Shown here: positions 25,794-34,900 of the stretch, piece after piece
How positions within the stretch are numbered: position 1 is the stretch's first letter
How the letters are laid out: every line of letters starts with the position of its first letter
Position numbers and translations under genes: made by a program
The notes under the pieces: generated by a model
Databases searched by the model: none
What the model was told of the DNA's origin: nothing
What the model saw: the letters and a program-made list of their open reading frames with translations, nothing else
Assembly: GCA_964414415.1 (NCBI GenBank)
Contig: CAYPWJ010000002.1
Span: 58,060 to 122,059, forward strand
Length of the DNA: 64,000 nt
Source of the DNA: CAZESS01 sp964414415
GTDB lineage: Archaea > Thermoplasmatota > E2 > UBA202 > DSCA01
Direction: 5' to 3'

Positions 25794-25878
25794 GCAGGGG
25801 TAGCCAAGCCAGGTTAACGGCGCAGCGTTCAGGGCGCTGTCCTGCAGAGGTCCAAGGGTTCAAATCCCTTCCCCTGCA
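25794..25878 (+). tRNA. tRNA-Leu (CAG)
   Basis: 85-nt class II tRNA. Acceptor GCAGGGG pairs with CCCCTGC (25871-25877), discriminator A. The anticodon stem CAGCG/CGCTG encloses TTCAGGG, anticodon CAG. A long variable arm (TCCTGCAGAGGTC) and T arm AAGGG-TTCAAAT-CCCTT are present. CCA not encoded. Eight bases separate it from tRNA-Val. Confidence 0.95.
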
Positions 25879-25908
25879 TTTTTGCTCCCGAGCAGCGACG
25901 GCAAAAAT
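25878..25908 (+). promoter_or_regulatory. Inverted repeat between tRNA-Leu and the isomerase gene
   Basis: ATTTTTGC (25878-25885) and GCAAAAAT (25901-25908) are perfect 8-bp inverted arms with a 15-nt loop. The T run just after tRNA-Leu can end its transcript, and the GCAAAAATAG arm, 46 nt before the ATG at 25947, can act as a weak TATA element for the next gene. Confidence 0.4.
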
Positions 25909-25946
25909 AGCAAGTGTTAAGAAACAACCCGGCGTTGCACTACACC

Positions 25947-26969
25947 ATGGATCTCGACGACCGGCAGGGCATGGCGTCGCTCGACCCTGCAGGCATGCTC
26001 GACGAGACAGCCGCGTTCCCACGGCACATCCGCGATGCAGCCCGGCTTGGTGCGGCAGCGCCGGCCATAGAGGGAGAGATTGACGAGATGCTCTTCGTCG
26101 GCATGGGTGGCTCGGCCATCGGCGGCGAGCTGCTGCAGCAGCTGCTCATCGACAGCTGTCCCGTCCCCATCATGGTGCACCGCGGCTACGAGCTGCCGGC
26201 CTGGGCCGACGAGACAACGCTGGTTGTGGCGACGAGCTACAGCGGCAACACCGCCGAGACGTTGTCCTGTTTCCGGCAGGCGCTCAAGCGCGGCTGCGCC
26301 ACCATGTCGATTTCCTCCAACGGCGCTCTGGAGCAGCTCTCCGGCAGTGCAGACTGCCACGTCGCGATTCCACAGGGAATGCAGCCCCGTGCCGCCATCG
26401 CCTACCTCATGGTGCCGCCGTTGAAGGCCATCGAGCGATGTGGCCTGACACCACTGCCCGACATGCAGCAGCTCGCCGACGACATCGCTGCATATAGCGA
26501 GCGACTGACCCCGGATGTGCCGCAGGCCGGCAACCCGGCGAAGCAGCTCGCCGACGACATGCATGGTTTGCCCATAATTTACGGCCACGGGTACCTCGGG
26601 GCCGTGGCGACCAGGTGGCGCCAGCAGTTCAACGAGAACGCACAGATAGCGGCCGCCGACTTCGCCGTTCCGGAGGCGAACCACAACGAGCTCATGGCCT
26701 GGGCCGGCGGGCAGCAGCGGGACGTCACCTGCCTGTTTCTACGCCAGCCTGACGAGCCGGACGCAATCGCCAGGCGCTTCGCGTACATGGCGGACACCTA
26801 TGGAGGACATGCCCACATTATCCGGGTGACGGCCCAGGGAAAGAATCGGCTCGCCCGGCTGCTTTCCACGGTGCACCTTGGCGACTGGGTCAGCGTCTAC
26901 CTGGCGCTCCGCCGCGACGTCGACCCGACGCCGGTGTCGCTCATAGAGGACTTGAAGCGCCATCTGTAG
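25947..26969 (+). CDS. Bifunctional phosphoglucose/phosphomannose isomerase-like SIS protein
   Basis: 340 residues from ATG 25947; a GTG eleven codons earlier is less likely. Two SIS-type halves are visible: LFVGMGGSAIGGELLQQLL (near residue 48), VVATSYSGNTAETLSCFRQAL (near 91), ISSNG, then a PGI/PMI-type C-terminus with RWRQQFNENAQIAAA, VPEANHNELMAW (catalytic His region) and the VSVYLALRRDVDPTPV ending. The family interconverts glucose-6-P, mannose-6-P and fructose-6-P. It is monocistronic, following the tRNA pair. Confidence 0.92.
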   Translation: MDLDDRQGMASLDPAGMLDETAAFPRHIRDAARLGAAAPAIEGEIDEMLFVGMGGSAIGGELLQQLLIDSCPVPIMVHRGYELPAWADETTLVVATSYSGNTAETLSCFRQALKRGCATMSISSNGALEQLSGSADCHVAIPQGMQPRAAIAYLMVPPLKAIERCGLTPLPDMQQLADDIAAYSERLTPDVPQAGNPAKQLADDMHGLPIIYGHGYLGAVATRWRQQFNENAQIAAADFAVPEANHNELMAWAGGQQRDVTCLFLRQPDEPDAIARRFAYMADTYGGHAHIIRVTAQGKNRLARLLSTVHLGDWVSVYLALRRDVDPTPVSLIEDLKRHL

Positions 26970-27110
26970 GGTGATCAGCACTCAAGATCTTCATCATTGA
27001 ACCCTTTCTTTCCGGCGGCAACGGATGGCTGCACCGGAGCGAACGTTTCTTTCCGATGAAACGCTTTCTTTTTAAAAGAAAGGGTTCTCAGCAAGGGTTC
27101 GCTCATCACC
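26970..27110. repeat. MITE-like palindromic non-coding element
   Basis: Starts the base after the isomerase stop. The ends are GGTGATCAGC (26970-26979) and GCTCATCACC (27101-27110), inverted at 9 of 10 positions. Inside, GAACCCTTTCTTT (26999-27011) pairs perfectly with AAAGAAAGGGTTC (27075-27087), and GAGCGAAC (27037-27044) with GTTCGCTC (27097-27104). Further variants of the CTTTCTTT motif occur at about 27045-27071. No protein-like frame is present. It could be a miniature element, a structured RNA or a terminator. Confidence 0.5.
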
Positions 27111-27161
27111 ATCCTGCAATAGACACGGCGCTTAAAATGCTTTCTCCTTCTTGGCCGCTCA

Positions 27162-27173
27162 AAGTATTTATAC
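27162..27173 (+). promoter_or_regulatory. TATA-box promoter of the PaaK-like gene
   Basis: AAGTATTTATAC, identical to 4471-4482, has TTTATA at 27167-27172, 33 nt before the ATG at 27200, so the message would be leaderless or nearly so. Confidence 0.6.
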
Positions 27174-27199
27174 CGACACATGGTTCATAGAAACGGCGT

Positions 27200-28576
27200 A
27201 TGCATACCCTCCTCAACCCCCGGGTCATGTACTGTCTGCTCAAGGGGTATCTTCGGGATAAAGACCGGGTGTGGCGGGCCAGCCAGCGGGACATCCGGCG
27301 TCTGCAGGACAGGGCGCTGCAACGCATGGTGCGCTACGCCTACGAGGTTCCGCTCTACCGGCGGAAGTACCGCGATGCTGGCGTCCATCCCGACGATATC
27401 TCAGGCGTTGCAGACATCAAACAACTGCCCTTTGTCTCGAAGGACGAGCTGCGTCGTCACTTCCCTGACGGCGTCGTCCACCCCAGTTTTGATAGGGACA
27501 GCGGGCACCTGGTGAGCACCTCCGGGTCGACGGGCCAGCCGGTGTCGCTCTACACCGACACGACGGCCATCATCAGGGCCCTCCTCGGTTTTCTGCGGGA
27601 GATACAGGAGTACGGCGTCGACTGGCGCCGCACACGGATGAGCGTCATCGCCGACATCGAGGAACACGCGGTGGAGGAGGCCTACCTGCAGGGCAGCGTC
27701 ATGCCGGCCATCCGGAAGCTCTTTCCCCTCGACAACCTCCAGATCCTGCATGTTGGCGACGACCCCCGGCACCTCATCCAGCGTATCGACGACTTCGAGC
27801 CTGAGTTCCTGGGCGGCTACCCGGGCGTGCTCCGCGCCCTGGCGGTATTGAAGCGGAAGGGCTACGGGGAGCATATAGCGCCGCGGACGGTGTCATCCTC
27901 CGGAGCCGTGCTGGACGACTACACCCGGCGGTACATCGAGGATGCCTTCGCCGCGCCGCTCTACGACGTCTACGGCTCCACGGAGGCCGGGCCGGTGGCC
28001 TTTGAATGCCGGAACCATCACTATCACATTCACTCTGACCTCGTCTATCTCGAGCTGCTGGATGAAGACGGCAGCGACGTTCCACCCGGTGAGCCCGGCC
28101 GGCTTGTCATCACCCGTCTCTACGGGCGGGGCACACCGGTCATCCGCTACACGGGCATGGATGACATCCTGGTGCCGCTGGAGGAGCGATGCCAGTGCGG
28201 CATCAACACCCCCGTTATCGGCCGGCTGGGCGGCCGCAAGGTCGACGCCATCGTGCTGCCCGACGGCGACATCATCCCGCCGTTTTCCATCACGGGCATC
28301 CCCGGCGAGGTCATGAAGCAATATGAGACCGACAAGATAAAGCAATTCCAGATCGTGCAGGAAAGCTTCGACGAGCTGACGTTCCGCCTGGTCATCGACG
28401 ACGAGCTCCGCGACGCCGGCCCATCGCTGGAGACAATCAGCGAGCAGATAACACGTGAATGCCGGCACAGGGTCGGCCCGAACATGAAGATAACCGTGCA
28501 GGAGGTCGACGCCATCGGCGACGCCGGTGCCTCGAAGCCGCCCGTGCTGGTCTCGAAGGTAAACGGCGAAGCATAA
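27200..28576 (+). CDS. PaaK-like AMP-forming CoA ligase/adenylate-forming enzyme
   Basis: 458 residues. It resembles phenylacetate-CoA ligase and the related CapK group: N-terminal MVRYAYEVPLYRRKYRDAG, adenylate P-loop STSGSTGQPVSLYTD (near residue 110), VSSSGAVLDD, DVYGSTEAGPVAFEC (near 262), VITRLYGRGTPVIRYTGMDD and CQCGINTPVIGRLGGRK (near 333). It should activate an aromatic or other carboxylic acid; the substrate is not predictable. The C-terminal lysine region of PaaK is less clear. It forms its own transcription unit with a strong TATA box, separated from the next gene by a promoter. Confidence 0.87.
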   Translation: MHTLLNPRVMYCLLKGYLRDKDRVWRASQRDIRRLQDRALQRMVRYAYEVPLYRRKYRDAGVHPDDISGVADIKQLPFVSKDELRRHFPDGVVHPSFDRDSGHLVSTSGSTGQPVSLYTDTTAIIRALLGFLREIQEYGVDWRRTRMSVIADIEEHAVEEAYLQGSVMPAIRKLFPLDNLQILHVGDDPRHLIQRIDDFEPEFLGGYPGVLRALAVLKRKGYGEHIAPRTVSSSGAVLDDYTRRYIEDAFAAPLYDVYGSTEAGPVAFECRNHHYHIHSDLVYLELLDEDGSDVPPGEPGRLVITRLYGRGTPVIRYTGMDDILVPLEERCQCGINTPVIGRLGGRKVDAIVLPDGDIIPPFSITGIPGEVMKQYETDKIKQFQIVQESFDELTFRLVIDDELRDAGPSLETISEQITRECRHRVGPNMKITVQEVDAIGDAGASKPPVLVSKVNGEA

Positions 28577-28581
28577 CTGTT

Positions 28582-28587
28582 TTTATA
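28582..28587 (+). promoter_or_regulatory. TATA box of the UPF0200 kinase
   Basis: TTTATA starts 28 nt before ATG 28610, which decides for that codon over the GTG at 28595. Confidence 0.55.
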
Positions 28588-28609
28588 GCGTCGTGTGCAT
28601 TGCACGTTC

Positions 28610-29161
28610 ATGCATGCAATCGCGTTTACCGGTCTCCCCGGCTCAGGCAAGAGCGAGGCTGTCGCCGTCGCAGAGCGACAGGGATGGACCGTCATCCGGA
28701 TGGGTGACGAGGTCCGGGCGGAGGCACAGCGCCGGGAGGTGAAGCCCACCGATACAAACCTGGGGAGCATCGCCGACGAACTCCGCCGTCAGGCGGGCAT
28801 GGACATATGGGCCCGCCGGTCGCTGCCGAGCGAAGCGGACAGGGCTGTCATCGACGGCATTCGGAACATCCAAGAAGTCGAGTTCTTCCGCGAGCAGCTC
28901 GACGACTTCGTCCTCGTCGCCGTCCACGCCTCGCCGTCCACCCGATACCGGCGCTTGCGACAACGCGGCCGATCTGATGACGCGACGTCACGGCAGGCGT
29001 TCAAAAAACGCGACGAGCGGGAGCTCCGCTGGGGCATCGGCAGCGTGGTAGCCATGGCCGACGTTGTCATCGTCAACGAAGGCAGCCTGGAGGAGCTGCG
29101 AGAGAAGGTGGAACGCCTGATAGCAGATGTGGAGGCGGAGGAGCCGGGCAAAACTAATTAA
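28610..29161 (+). CDS. UPF0200 family P-loop nucleotide kinase
   Basis: 183 residues. Walker A FTGLPGSGKSEAVAVA lies at the N-terminus (near residue 5), followed by RMGDEVRAEAQRR, RQAGMDIWARRSL, VIDGIRNIQEVEFFR (near 84) and RYRRLRQRGRSDDA (lid, near 112). The family is archaeal and related to adenylate/dephospho-CoA kinases; the substrate is unproven. With no other dephospho-CoA kinase seen here, a role in CoA synthesis is conceivable. The TATA spacing places the start at 28610. ahcY follows after 22 bases, possibly from an internal ATTAAA promoter (29157-29162). Confidence 0.88.
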   Translation: MHAIAFTGLPGSGKSEAVAVAERQGWTVIRMGDEVRAEAQRREVKPTDTNLGSIADELRRQAGMDIWARRSLPSEADRAVIDGIRNIQEVEFFREQLDDFVLVAVHASPSTRYRRLRQRGRSDDATSRQAFKKRDERELRWGIGSVVAMADVVIVNEGSLEELREKVERLIADVEAEEPGKTN

Positions 29162-29183
29162 ACGGGTTTTTCTTGCCTCCCCC

Positions 29184-30434
29184 ATGGAGTACAAGGTCAA
29201 GGACATCGAGCTGGCCGACGAGGGCCGCCGGCTCATCGGCTGGGCCGAGGACCACATGCCCGTCCTGATGGACATCCGGGAGGATTTCAGGCAGCGCAGG
29301 CCGCTGGAGGATGTCACCGTTGGATGCTGTCTGCACGTCACCAAGGAGACGGCAGTGCTGATGAAGACGCTGCACGCCGGCGGCGCCACGGTGGCACTGT
29401 GTGGCTCCAACCCGCTCTCCACGAACGACGCGGTGGCTGCTGCGCTGGCCGACGAGGGCATCCATGTCTACGCGTGGCGCGGGAACAGCGACGAGTACTA
29501 CTGGGCGGTGAACAAGACGCTTGACTACCGGCCGCAGGTAACGATGGACGACGGCGGCGATCTGGTTACCACGTTGCACACGGAGCGGCAGGAACTGCTT
29601 GAGCACGTCGTCGGCGGGACGGAGGAGACGACGACGGGTGTCAACCGGCAGCGGGTCATGGCCGAGCAGGGCGACCTGCGTTTCCCCTTGGTGGCGGTCA
29701 ACGACGCGATGACCAAGCATTTCTTCGACAATCGCTACGGCACCGGCCAGTCAACCATCGACGGCATCCTCCGCGCCACCTCTCTGCTGCTCGCCGGCAA
29801 GACGTTCGTCGTGGCTGGCTACGGCTGGTGCGGCCGCGGCCTGGCGATGCGCGCCGAGGGGATGGGTGCCAACGTCGTCGTGTGCGAGGTGGACGAGATC
29901 CGGGCGCTCGAGGCCATCATGGATGGCTACCGGGTGATGCCGATGGTGGACGCTGCCCGCATAGGTGACATCTTCGTGACGGTGACCGGCAACAAGCACG
30001 TTATCAGCGAGGCGGCCATCGATGCGATGCAGGACGGCGCCGTCGTCGCCAACGCCGGCCACTTCGACAACGAGATCAACGTTCCATATCTGCATGAGCA
30101 GGCGGTGCAGGAGCACGACGTGCGCGAGAACACGCGACAATATATCCTCCCGGACGGCCGGAGCATCTATCTGCTGGCCGAAGGTCGCCTCGTCAACCTT
30201 GCATCGGCGGAGGGCCACCCGAGCGAGGTCATGGACATGTCCTTCGCCAATCAGGCGCTGGTCGCCCGCTGGCTCACTTCGGAAGGCAGCGAGCTCGACA
30301 CCCAGGTGTATCCGGTGCCGGATGACATCGACCGGGAGGTCGCCCGGCGCAAGCTCGCGACCATGGACGTCGCCATCGACACGCTGACCGCGGAGCAGCG
30401 GAGCTACATGGACGACTGGCGTGAAGGAACATGA
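29184..30434 (+). CDS. ahcY: S-adenosylhomocysteine hydrolase (or S-inosylhomocysteine hydrolase)
   Basis: 416 residues from ATG 29184, where homology begins. It hydrolyses SAH, the by-product of methylation; in some methanogens the orthologue prefers S-inosylhomocysteine. Motifs: VTVGCCLHVTKETAVL, LCGSNPLSTNDAVAAAL (near residue 74), EETTTGVNR (near 151), DNRYGTGQSTIDGI (near 187), NAD-binding VVAGYGWCGRGLAM (near 213) and NAGHFDNEI (near 293). It overlaps the sirtuin gene by four bases (ATGA). Confidence 0.95.
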   Translation: MEYKVKDIELADEGRRLIGWAEDHMPVLMDIREDFRQRRPLEDVTVGCCLHVTKETAVLMKTLHAGGATVALCGSNPLSTNDAVAAALADEGIHVYAWRGNSDEYYWAVNKTLDYRPQVTMDDGGDLVTTLHTERQELLEHVVGGTEETTTGVNRQRVMAEQGDLRFPLVAVNDAMTKHFFDNRYGTGQSTIDGILRATSLLLAGKTFVVAGYGWCGRGLAMRAEGMGANVVVCEVDEIRALEAIMDGYRVMPMVDAARIGDIFVTVTGNKHVISEAAIDAMQDGAVVANAGHFDNEINVPYLHEQAVQEHDVRENTRQYILPDGRSIYLLAEGRLVNLASAEGHPSEVMDMSFANQALVARWLTSEGSELDTQVYPVPDDIDREVARRKLATMDVAIDTLTAEQRSYMDDWREGT

Positions 30435-31177
30435 ACCAGGCAATCGAGCGTGCCGCCCGTGACCTCGTCGCCGCCGATACAGCCATCGCGCTGACCGGCG
30501 CCGGCGTATCGACGGAGTCCGGCATCCCTGACTTCCGGAGCAAGGACGGGCTGTGGAGCCGCTACGACATCCACGAGTACGGGCACATCGACGCCTTCCG
30601 GCGGAATCCGGGCAAGGTCTGGCGGATGCTGCGTGACATGCTCTCGATGCTGGATGCGGAGCCAAACCCGGCGCATTGTGCGCTTGCCGGGCTGGAATCG
30701 ATGGGGCACCTTGACGCGGTCGTCACGCAGAATGTCGACAACCTCCATCAGGAAGCCGGCAGCCAGACCGTCATCGAGTTCCACGGCAACTTTACCCGCG
30801 TGGTGTGCCAGCGCTGCGGACAACAACAGCCAGCGGAACATCTTTCACTCGACGAGCTGCCGCCCCGGTGTGACTGCGGCGGTGTCCTGAAACCCGACGG
30901 TGTGTTTTTCGGCGAAGCGATTCCCCCCAAGGCGTATCGGCGGGCGATGGCGCTGGCGCAGGACTGCGACGTGCTGCTCGTGGTCGGCACCTCGGCGACG
31001 GTGTCGCCGGCGAATCAGCTCCCCTATCTGGTCAAAGCTGGAAACGGGACGGTCATCGAGGTCAACACGGAGGCTACGGAGCTCACCGGCGGCCTGTCCG
31101 ACTACCTCATCCAGGGAAAAGCGGGCGAGATACTGCCCTGCATCGCCGACGCGGTCACTCGGGCCAGCCGCCAGTGA
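30431..31177 (+). CDS. Sir2-family NAD-dependent protein deacylase
   Basis: 248 residues. Motifs in order: NAD-binding TGAGVSTESGIPDFRS (near residue 22), TQNVDNLHQEAG (near 100), catalytic His in EFHGNF (near 116), a zinc knuckle with CQRC and CDCG (near 124-145), and VVGTSATVSPANQL (near 185). It removes acyl groups from lysine using NAD; in archaea a known target is the chromatin protein Alba. Coupled to ahcY by ATGA overlap, an arrangement linking two enzymes that release adenosine- or nicotinamide-containing products. Its 3' end overlaps the convergent Gins51 gene by 23 bases. Confidence 0.95.
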   Translation: MNQAIERAARDLVAADTAIALTGAGVSTESGIPDFRSKDGLWSRYDIHEYGHIDAFRRNPGKVWRMLRDMLSMLDAEPNPAHCALAGLESMGHLDAVVTQNVDNLHQEAGSQTVIEFHGNFTRVVCQRCGQQQPAEHLSLDELPPRCDCGGVLKPDGVFFGEAIPPKAYRRAMALAQDCDVLLVVGTSATVSPANQLPYLVKAGNGTVIEVNTEATELTGGLSDYLIQGKAGEILPCIADAVTRASRQ

Positions 31178-31856
31178 TTTTTTCTGCTGCCCCGCGCTCG
31201 ATCAGGATGTCGGCTGTTTTTTCAGGCAGGACGACCACGTCCTCCTCTGCAAGATCGTAGTTGTTCATGTCGCTGCCGACAAAGGACGGCATGTCCTGCA
31301 GCATCCGGAGCGTGACATCTGGCTCTGTCGGCTCCGCTGTCTCCCCGCCGGGTTTTGTTTCTGACTCTTCGGGCTCCTGCTGCCTCGGTTCCTCCGCGGT
31401 TGACTCCCGGGATGCTCCTTCCCCTGTATGTACCTCATCCGCCGGAGATGCCGCAGCTGGCTTCTCATCCCGCGAGAGCTTGCCTTCGAGTATATGCTGC
31501 CTATTTTCTCGGAGGAGCGCGACGAGGCGGTCGTAGAACCGACGCTCCTGCCTGGTGAGATGTTTTGGGGTGTTGGTCCCGCCGCGCGCCACTGACAGGG
31601 CGGCCTGCACCACCTTTTTTTCCCGCCGCTCAAAGATGCTCTTCCAGATGCGCTTGGTGTTGCGCAGCTCGTCGGAGATGAGCAGAACTTTCTTCGACGA
31701 CGGGTTTTCCCGCCGTTCGTCCTCCAGTCGTCCCTCGAGCTCATGGATGTGCTGGAGGACTCCCTCGAAAAAGTCATCGCCGATGTTCATCAGTTCCGGC
31801 GACTGGCGCTCCCGCCGCTCAAGGCTGCGCAGCTTCGTGTAGTCAAACGTGCCCAT
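31155..31856 (-). CDS. GINS complex subunit Gins51
   Basis: 233 residues. The helical A domain occupies the N-terminus (FDYTKLRSLERRERQSPEL, ISDELRNTKRIWKSIFERREKKVV, LTRQERRFYDRLVALLREN). A Pro/Glu-rich linker (about residues 130-180) leads to the B domain (VTLRMLQDMPSFVGSD, EEDVVVLPEKTADILIERGAAEKI). The order A then B is that of the Sld5/Psf1-type archaeal subunit. GINS links MCM helicase to primase and polymerase in the CMG-like replisome. PriS and PriL are encoded on the same strand about 3.4 kb away. A Gins23 partner is not seen. Confidence 0.88.
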   Translation of the reverse strand: MGTFDYTKLRSLERRERQSPELMNIGDDFFEGVLQHIHELEGRLEDERRENPSSKKVLLISDELRNTKRIWKSIFERREKKVVQAALSVARGGTNTPKHLTRQERRFYDRLVALLRENRQHILEGKLSRDEKPAAASPADEVHTGEGASRESTAEEPRQQEPEESETKPGGETAEPTEPDVTLRMLQDMPSFVGSDMNNYDLAEEDVVVLPEKTADILIERGAAEKITGGWPE

Positions 31857-31930
31857 TCACAGCCACATCACCATCCCGATATTTATGTTTTGAGTGCCAC
31901 GCCGCCGTCAGGAAACACAAGGCATTATGC

Positions 31931-31938
31931 TTATATAG
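31931..31938 (+). promoter_or_regulatory. TATA box of the 1099-residue surface protein
   Basis: TTATATAG begins 35 nt before the ATG at 31966, giving a very short leader. Confidence 0.5.
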
Positions 31939-31965
31939 TCTGTTCATTATATCGGTTGTGAAATA

Positions 31966-34900
31966 ATGAAACTCATGAAGCGCTTCGGCTGGATGCTGTC
32001 ACTTTTCGTCGCCGCTCTCTTGCTTTCAACTCCATTGTTTTCGCTTGCCAACGACGTGCAGGAGGTGCCATCCGGGTTCACTGGCGCCTCCTGGAACCGC
32101 GTCGTTCCCATAAACAAGGCCACCCTGGTGCAGCACGACGAGAACAGCTACCTTGACGACCTCGCCTACATGGCAGCCATTCCGTCGAGCGTGTTCTACG
32201 ACCACAACACCGACAAGCTGTATTCCAATCCATTACTCTTCTACGAGGAGGGGCAGGAGCTCGACCGGAAGAACCGGACGCTCAACGCCCATCAGAGCCT
32301 CGAATACTTCATGGAGGACTGGCAGACCTACACCGGCGGCGTCAAGAAGATAGAGACCATAAACATGGGCGACACGGAGCCGTGGAAGGCGAAAAACTAC
32401 ACCCACATCAACGGACAGGACCCCTATGATATTGCAGCGCAGATGGCCCTGCAGGACTGGTCATATGCCGACAGCGCCGTCGTGGCAACTCTCGGCGACA
32501 TGGCTGGTGAGGACACCACCACCGAGGGCACTATCACCGGGAGCATGTCAGCTGAGTCCATCAAGCATATCAGCCAGACGGCGGTGAAGCAGGACTCCAT
32601 CGCCCCGCAGTACAACGACTTCTACGTCCCCGACGACTACAAATACGTCAAAGCCAACCTGACCTGGCCGTCGAAGAGCTGGCTGCCGACGCTCTCCTAC
32701 CTCGCCACGCTGGGGTTGTTGCAGGGGGGCCTTACCATTCCCTCAGCTGACCCCGACCTGCATCTCTACTGCAACTACGATGGGCTCATGCAGGTCGCCT
32801 CATCCCAGAACTGGAACGTGATGGCCGGCGCCCAGGAGAGCTGCGAGAGCTACATCTACTCGTCCGGCAACTGGAAGTCATCGGTCGTCGACATCCCCAC
32901 CAAGGGCCCGCTCGGCGAACGCCACGGGACCATCATGCAGCGCATCCGTGATATCATCACCGGCCAGGTGCACTACCTCATCGACATCTCACTCTACCCC
33001 GGCACAGAGATAGAGATACCCGAGCGGACGCCCTTCATGTGCCGGAATGTCTCCTTCGAGCTCAGCTGGAAGAGCGGCGGCCCGCTCGGACTCGTCATCG
33101 TCGACGAGAACAACGTCGCGGTCGGCGAGGCCGTCGCGACCAACGTGTCAAAGCAGACGCTGGAGCTCGACCAGCTCGGCGAGGGTGACTACCGGGCCTG
33201 CATCGTGCAGCTCGGCAAGGCAGAGCGCGAGATATCCTACACCCTCGAGTATTCCTGGAAGCAGTCCATGCGGAAAGACAGCGCCAACTCGCTGATGAAC
33301 GCCGCCGAGGGCGCCGTCCTGGCATCGCTCACCAACTCGCCGCTGCTTTACACGCCTGCCGGCAAGCTCTATGGAGACATCGAGAACGTGCTGACGACAC
33401 TCGGCGTCGACCACGTCTACCACGTTGACGTCGGCAACCAGTCCGACGACGGCGTCACGCAGGGACTCCGAAGCATTTGCCCCATCAAAAAATCATACCA
33501 TGCACTCGAGGAGCTCTACCACGACATCAGGGGCAGGAGCGAAGAGAACGACATCGTCTTCACCACCCTCGACCCCTGGACGACGTGGCGTGCGGAGGAA
33601 CTCAAGCCCGCCGAAGAGCGGGACAAAGCCCTCTACATCGGCTCCGCTGCCTATCTGGCCGCGCATCACGGCGCCCCGCTCATGGCCGTCGACATGCACC
33701 CGCCGCTTTCCCGCGCCGTCGTCTGGCACACCGAATGGTGGAAGGAACACGCCGTCCGCGACGACGAGCCAAACGTCGGCGCTATGTATCTCACCAGCAA
33801 GGAGGCATATGACTTCCTCGACGAAATCGGCTTCGACCGGCCGGGAGAGCGGGAGAGCATTATAACGGTTGCAGGCCAGTTCGACATCGGTATCTCCTGG
33901 GACCGCGCGTTCGTGGGAGCCGCAACGCCCGGCCGGCTCATCGGGACACCCGTCGACACGGCGCAGTGGGCGTCACGGAGCGCCTTCTATCCCGCCATGA
34001 TCTATGCAAATCCCGCCGTCAGCCAGGAGACCGTAGAGCTCATCAACGGCAGCAGGAGCACCCGGCAGGCCAGCGGGCTCCTCAACATCCAGAAGCCCAG
34101 CCAGGAGGAGTCATTCCACGCGCCGGTGCTCGCCTCCTACATGACCTACGCGCACCGGTTCAACGAACGCGCCGGCAAATACTGGGACTTCCAGTACACC
34201 ACCAATACGGGCATCACGCCGTTCTACCAGCCGTCGACCAACCCCATCGACCAGGGCGTGCTGGCCGACTACGGCAAATACGGCTCCTATTATCCCGACC
34301 TCTCGGAGACGGAGGTCGTTCCCTTCTACCTCAAAAAAAGCGGCTACGAGATGGCCTACGCCACGAACTTCAGCGCCACAATGGAGGACCTCAACCGCGG
34401 CGTCGTCGCCTGGTTCGAGACCACCCATGGCTTCATGGAAAACTCCGGCAGCCTCGCCTTCTGGAATCCACACGGAGCGCCGGGCTTCTTCGGCGTCAAC
34501 ATGAGCCTGCCGACCATCGAGCCGAACCCGTGGCGCGGATACGAGGTCTATCTGCCGGGCCCGCTGGACGGCTCAACCGCGGAACCGGACGTGCTGTCGC
34601 AGAGCAAGCGCCTCGGTCTTGACATCGTCCCCGCCAAGCTCAAGGATCTCCCGTTGTCCGACCTCATCCCGCTGGTGCGCCGCGCCGGCTACGACGGCAT
34701 CATCATATCGGTGCTGTTCGGCCGGCTGCGCACCAAGGACTACACCGGCTACGAGATGGAGGAGGAGATGGAAAACCTGCACTCCATGGGATTCAACGCG
34801 CTGAGCTGCCTCATCTCGAACACCTACCTGCATCTCTCGCTCATCCGCCACGGCTGCGTCTGGCAGGTCATCGACCCCTGGGAGACATCGTGGTATTCAG

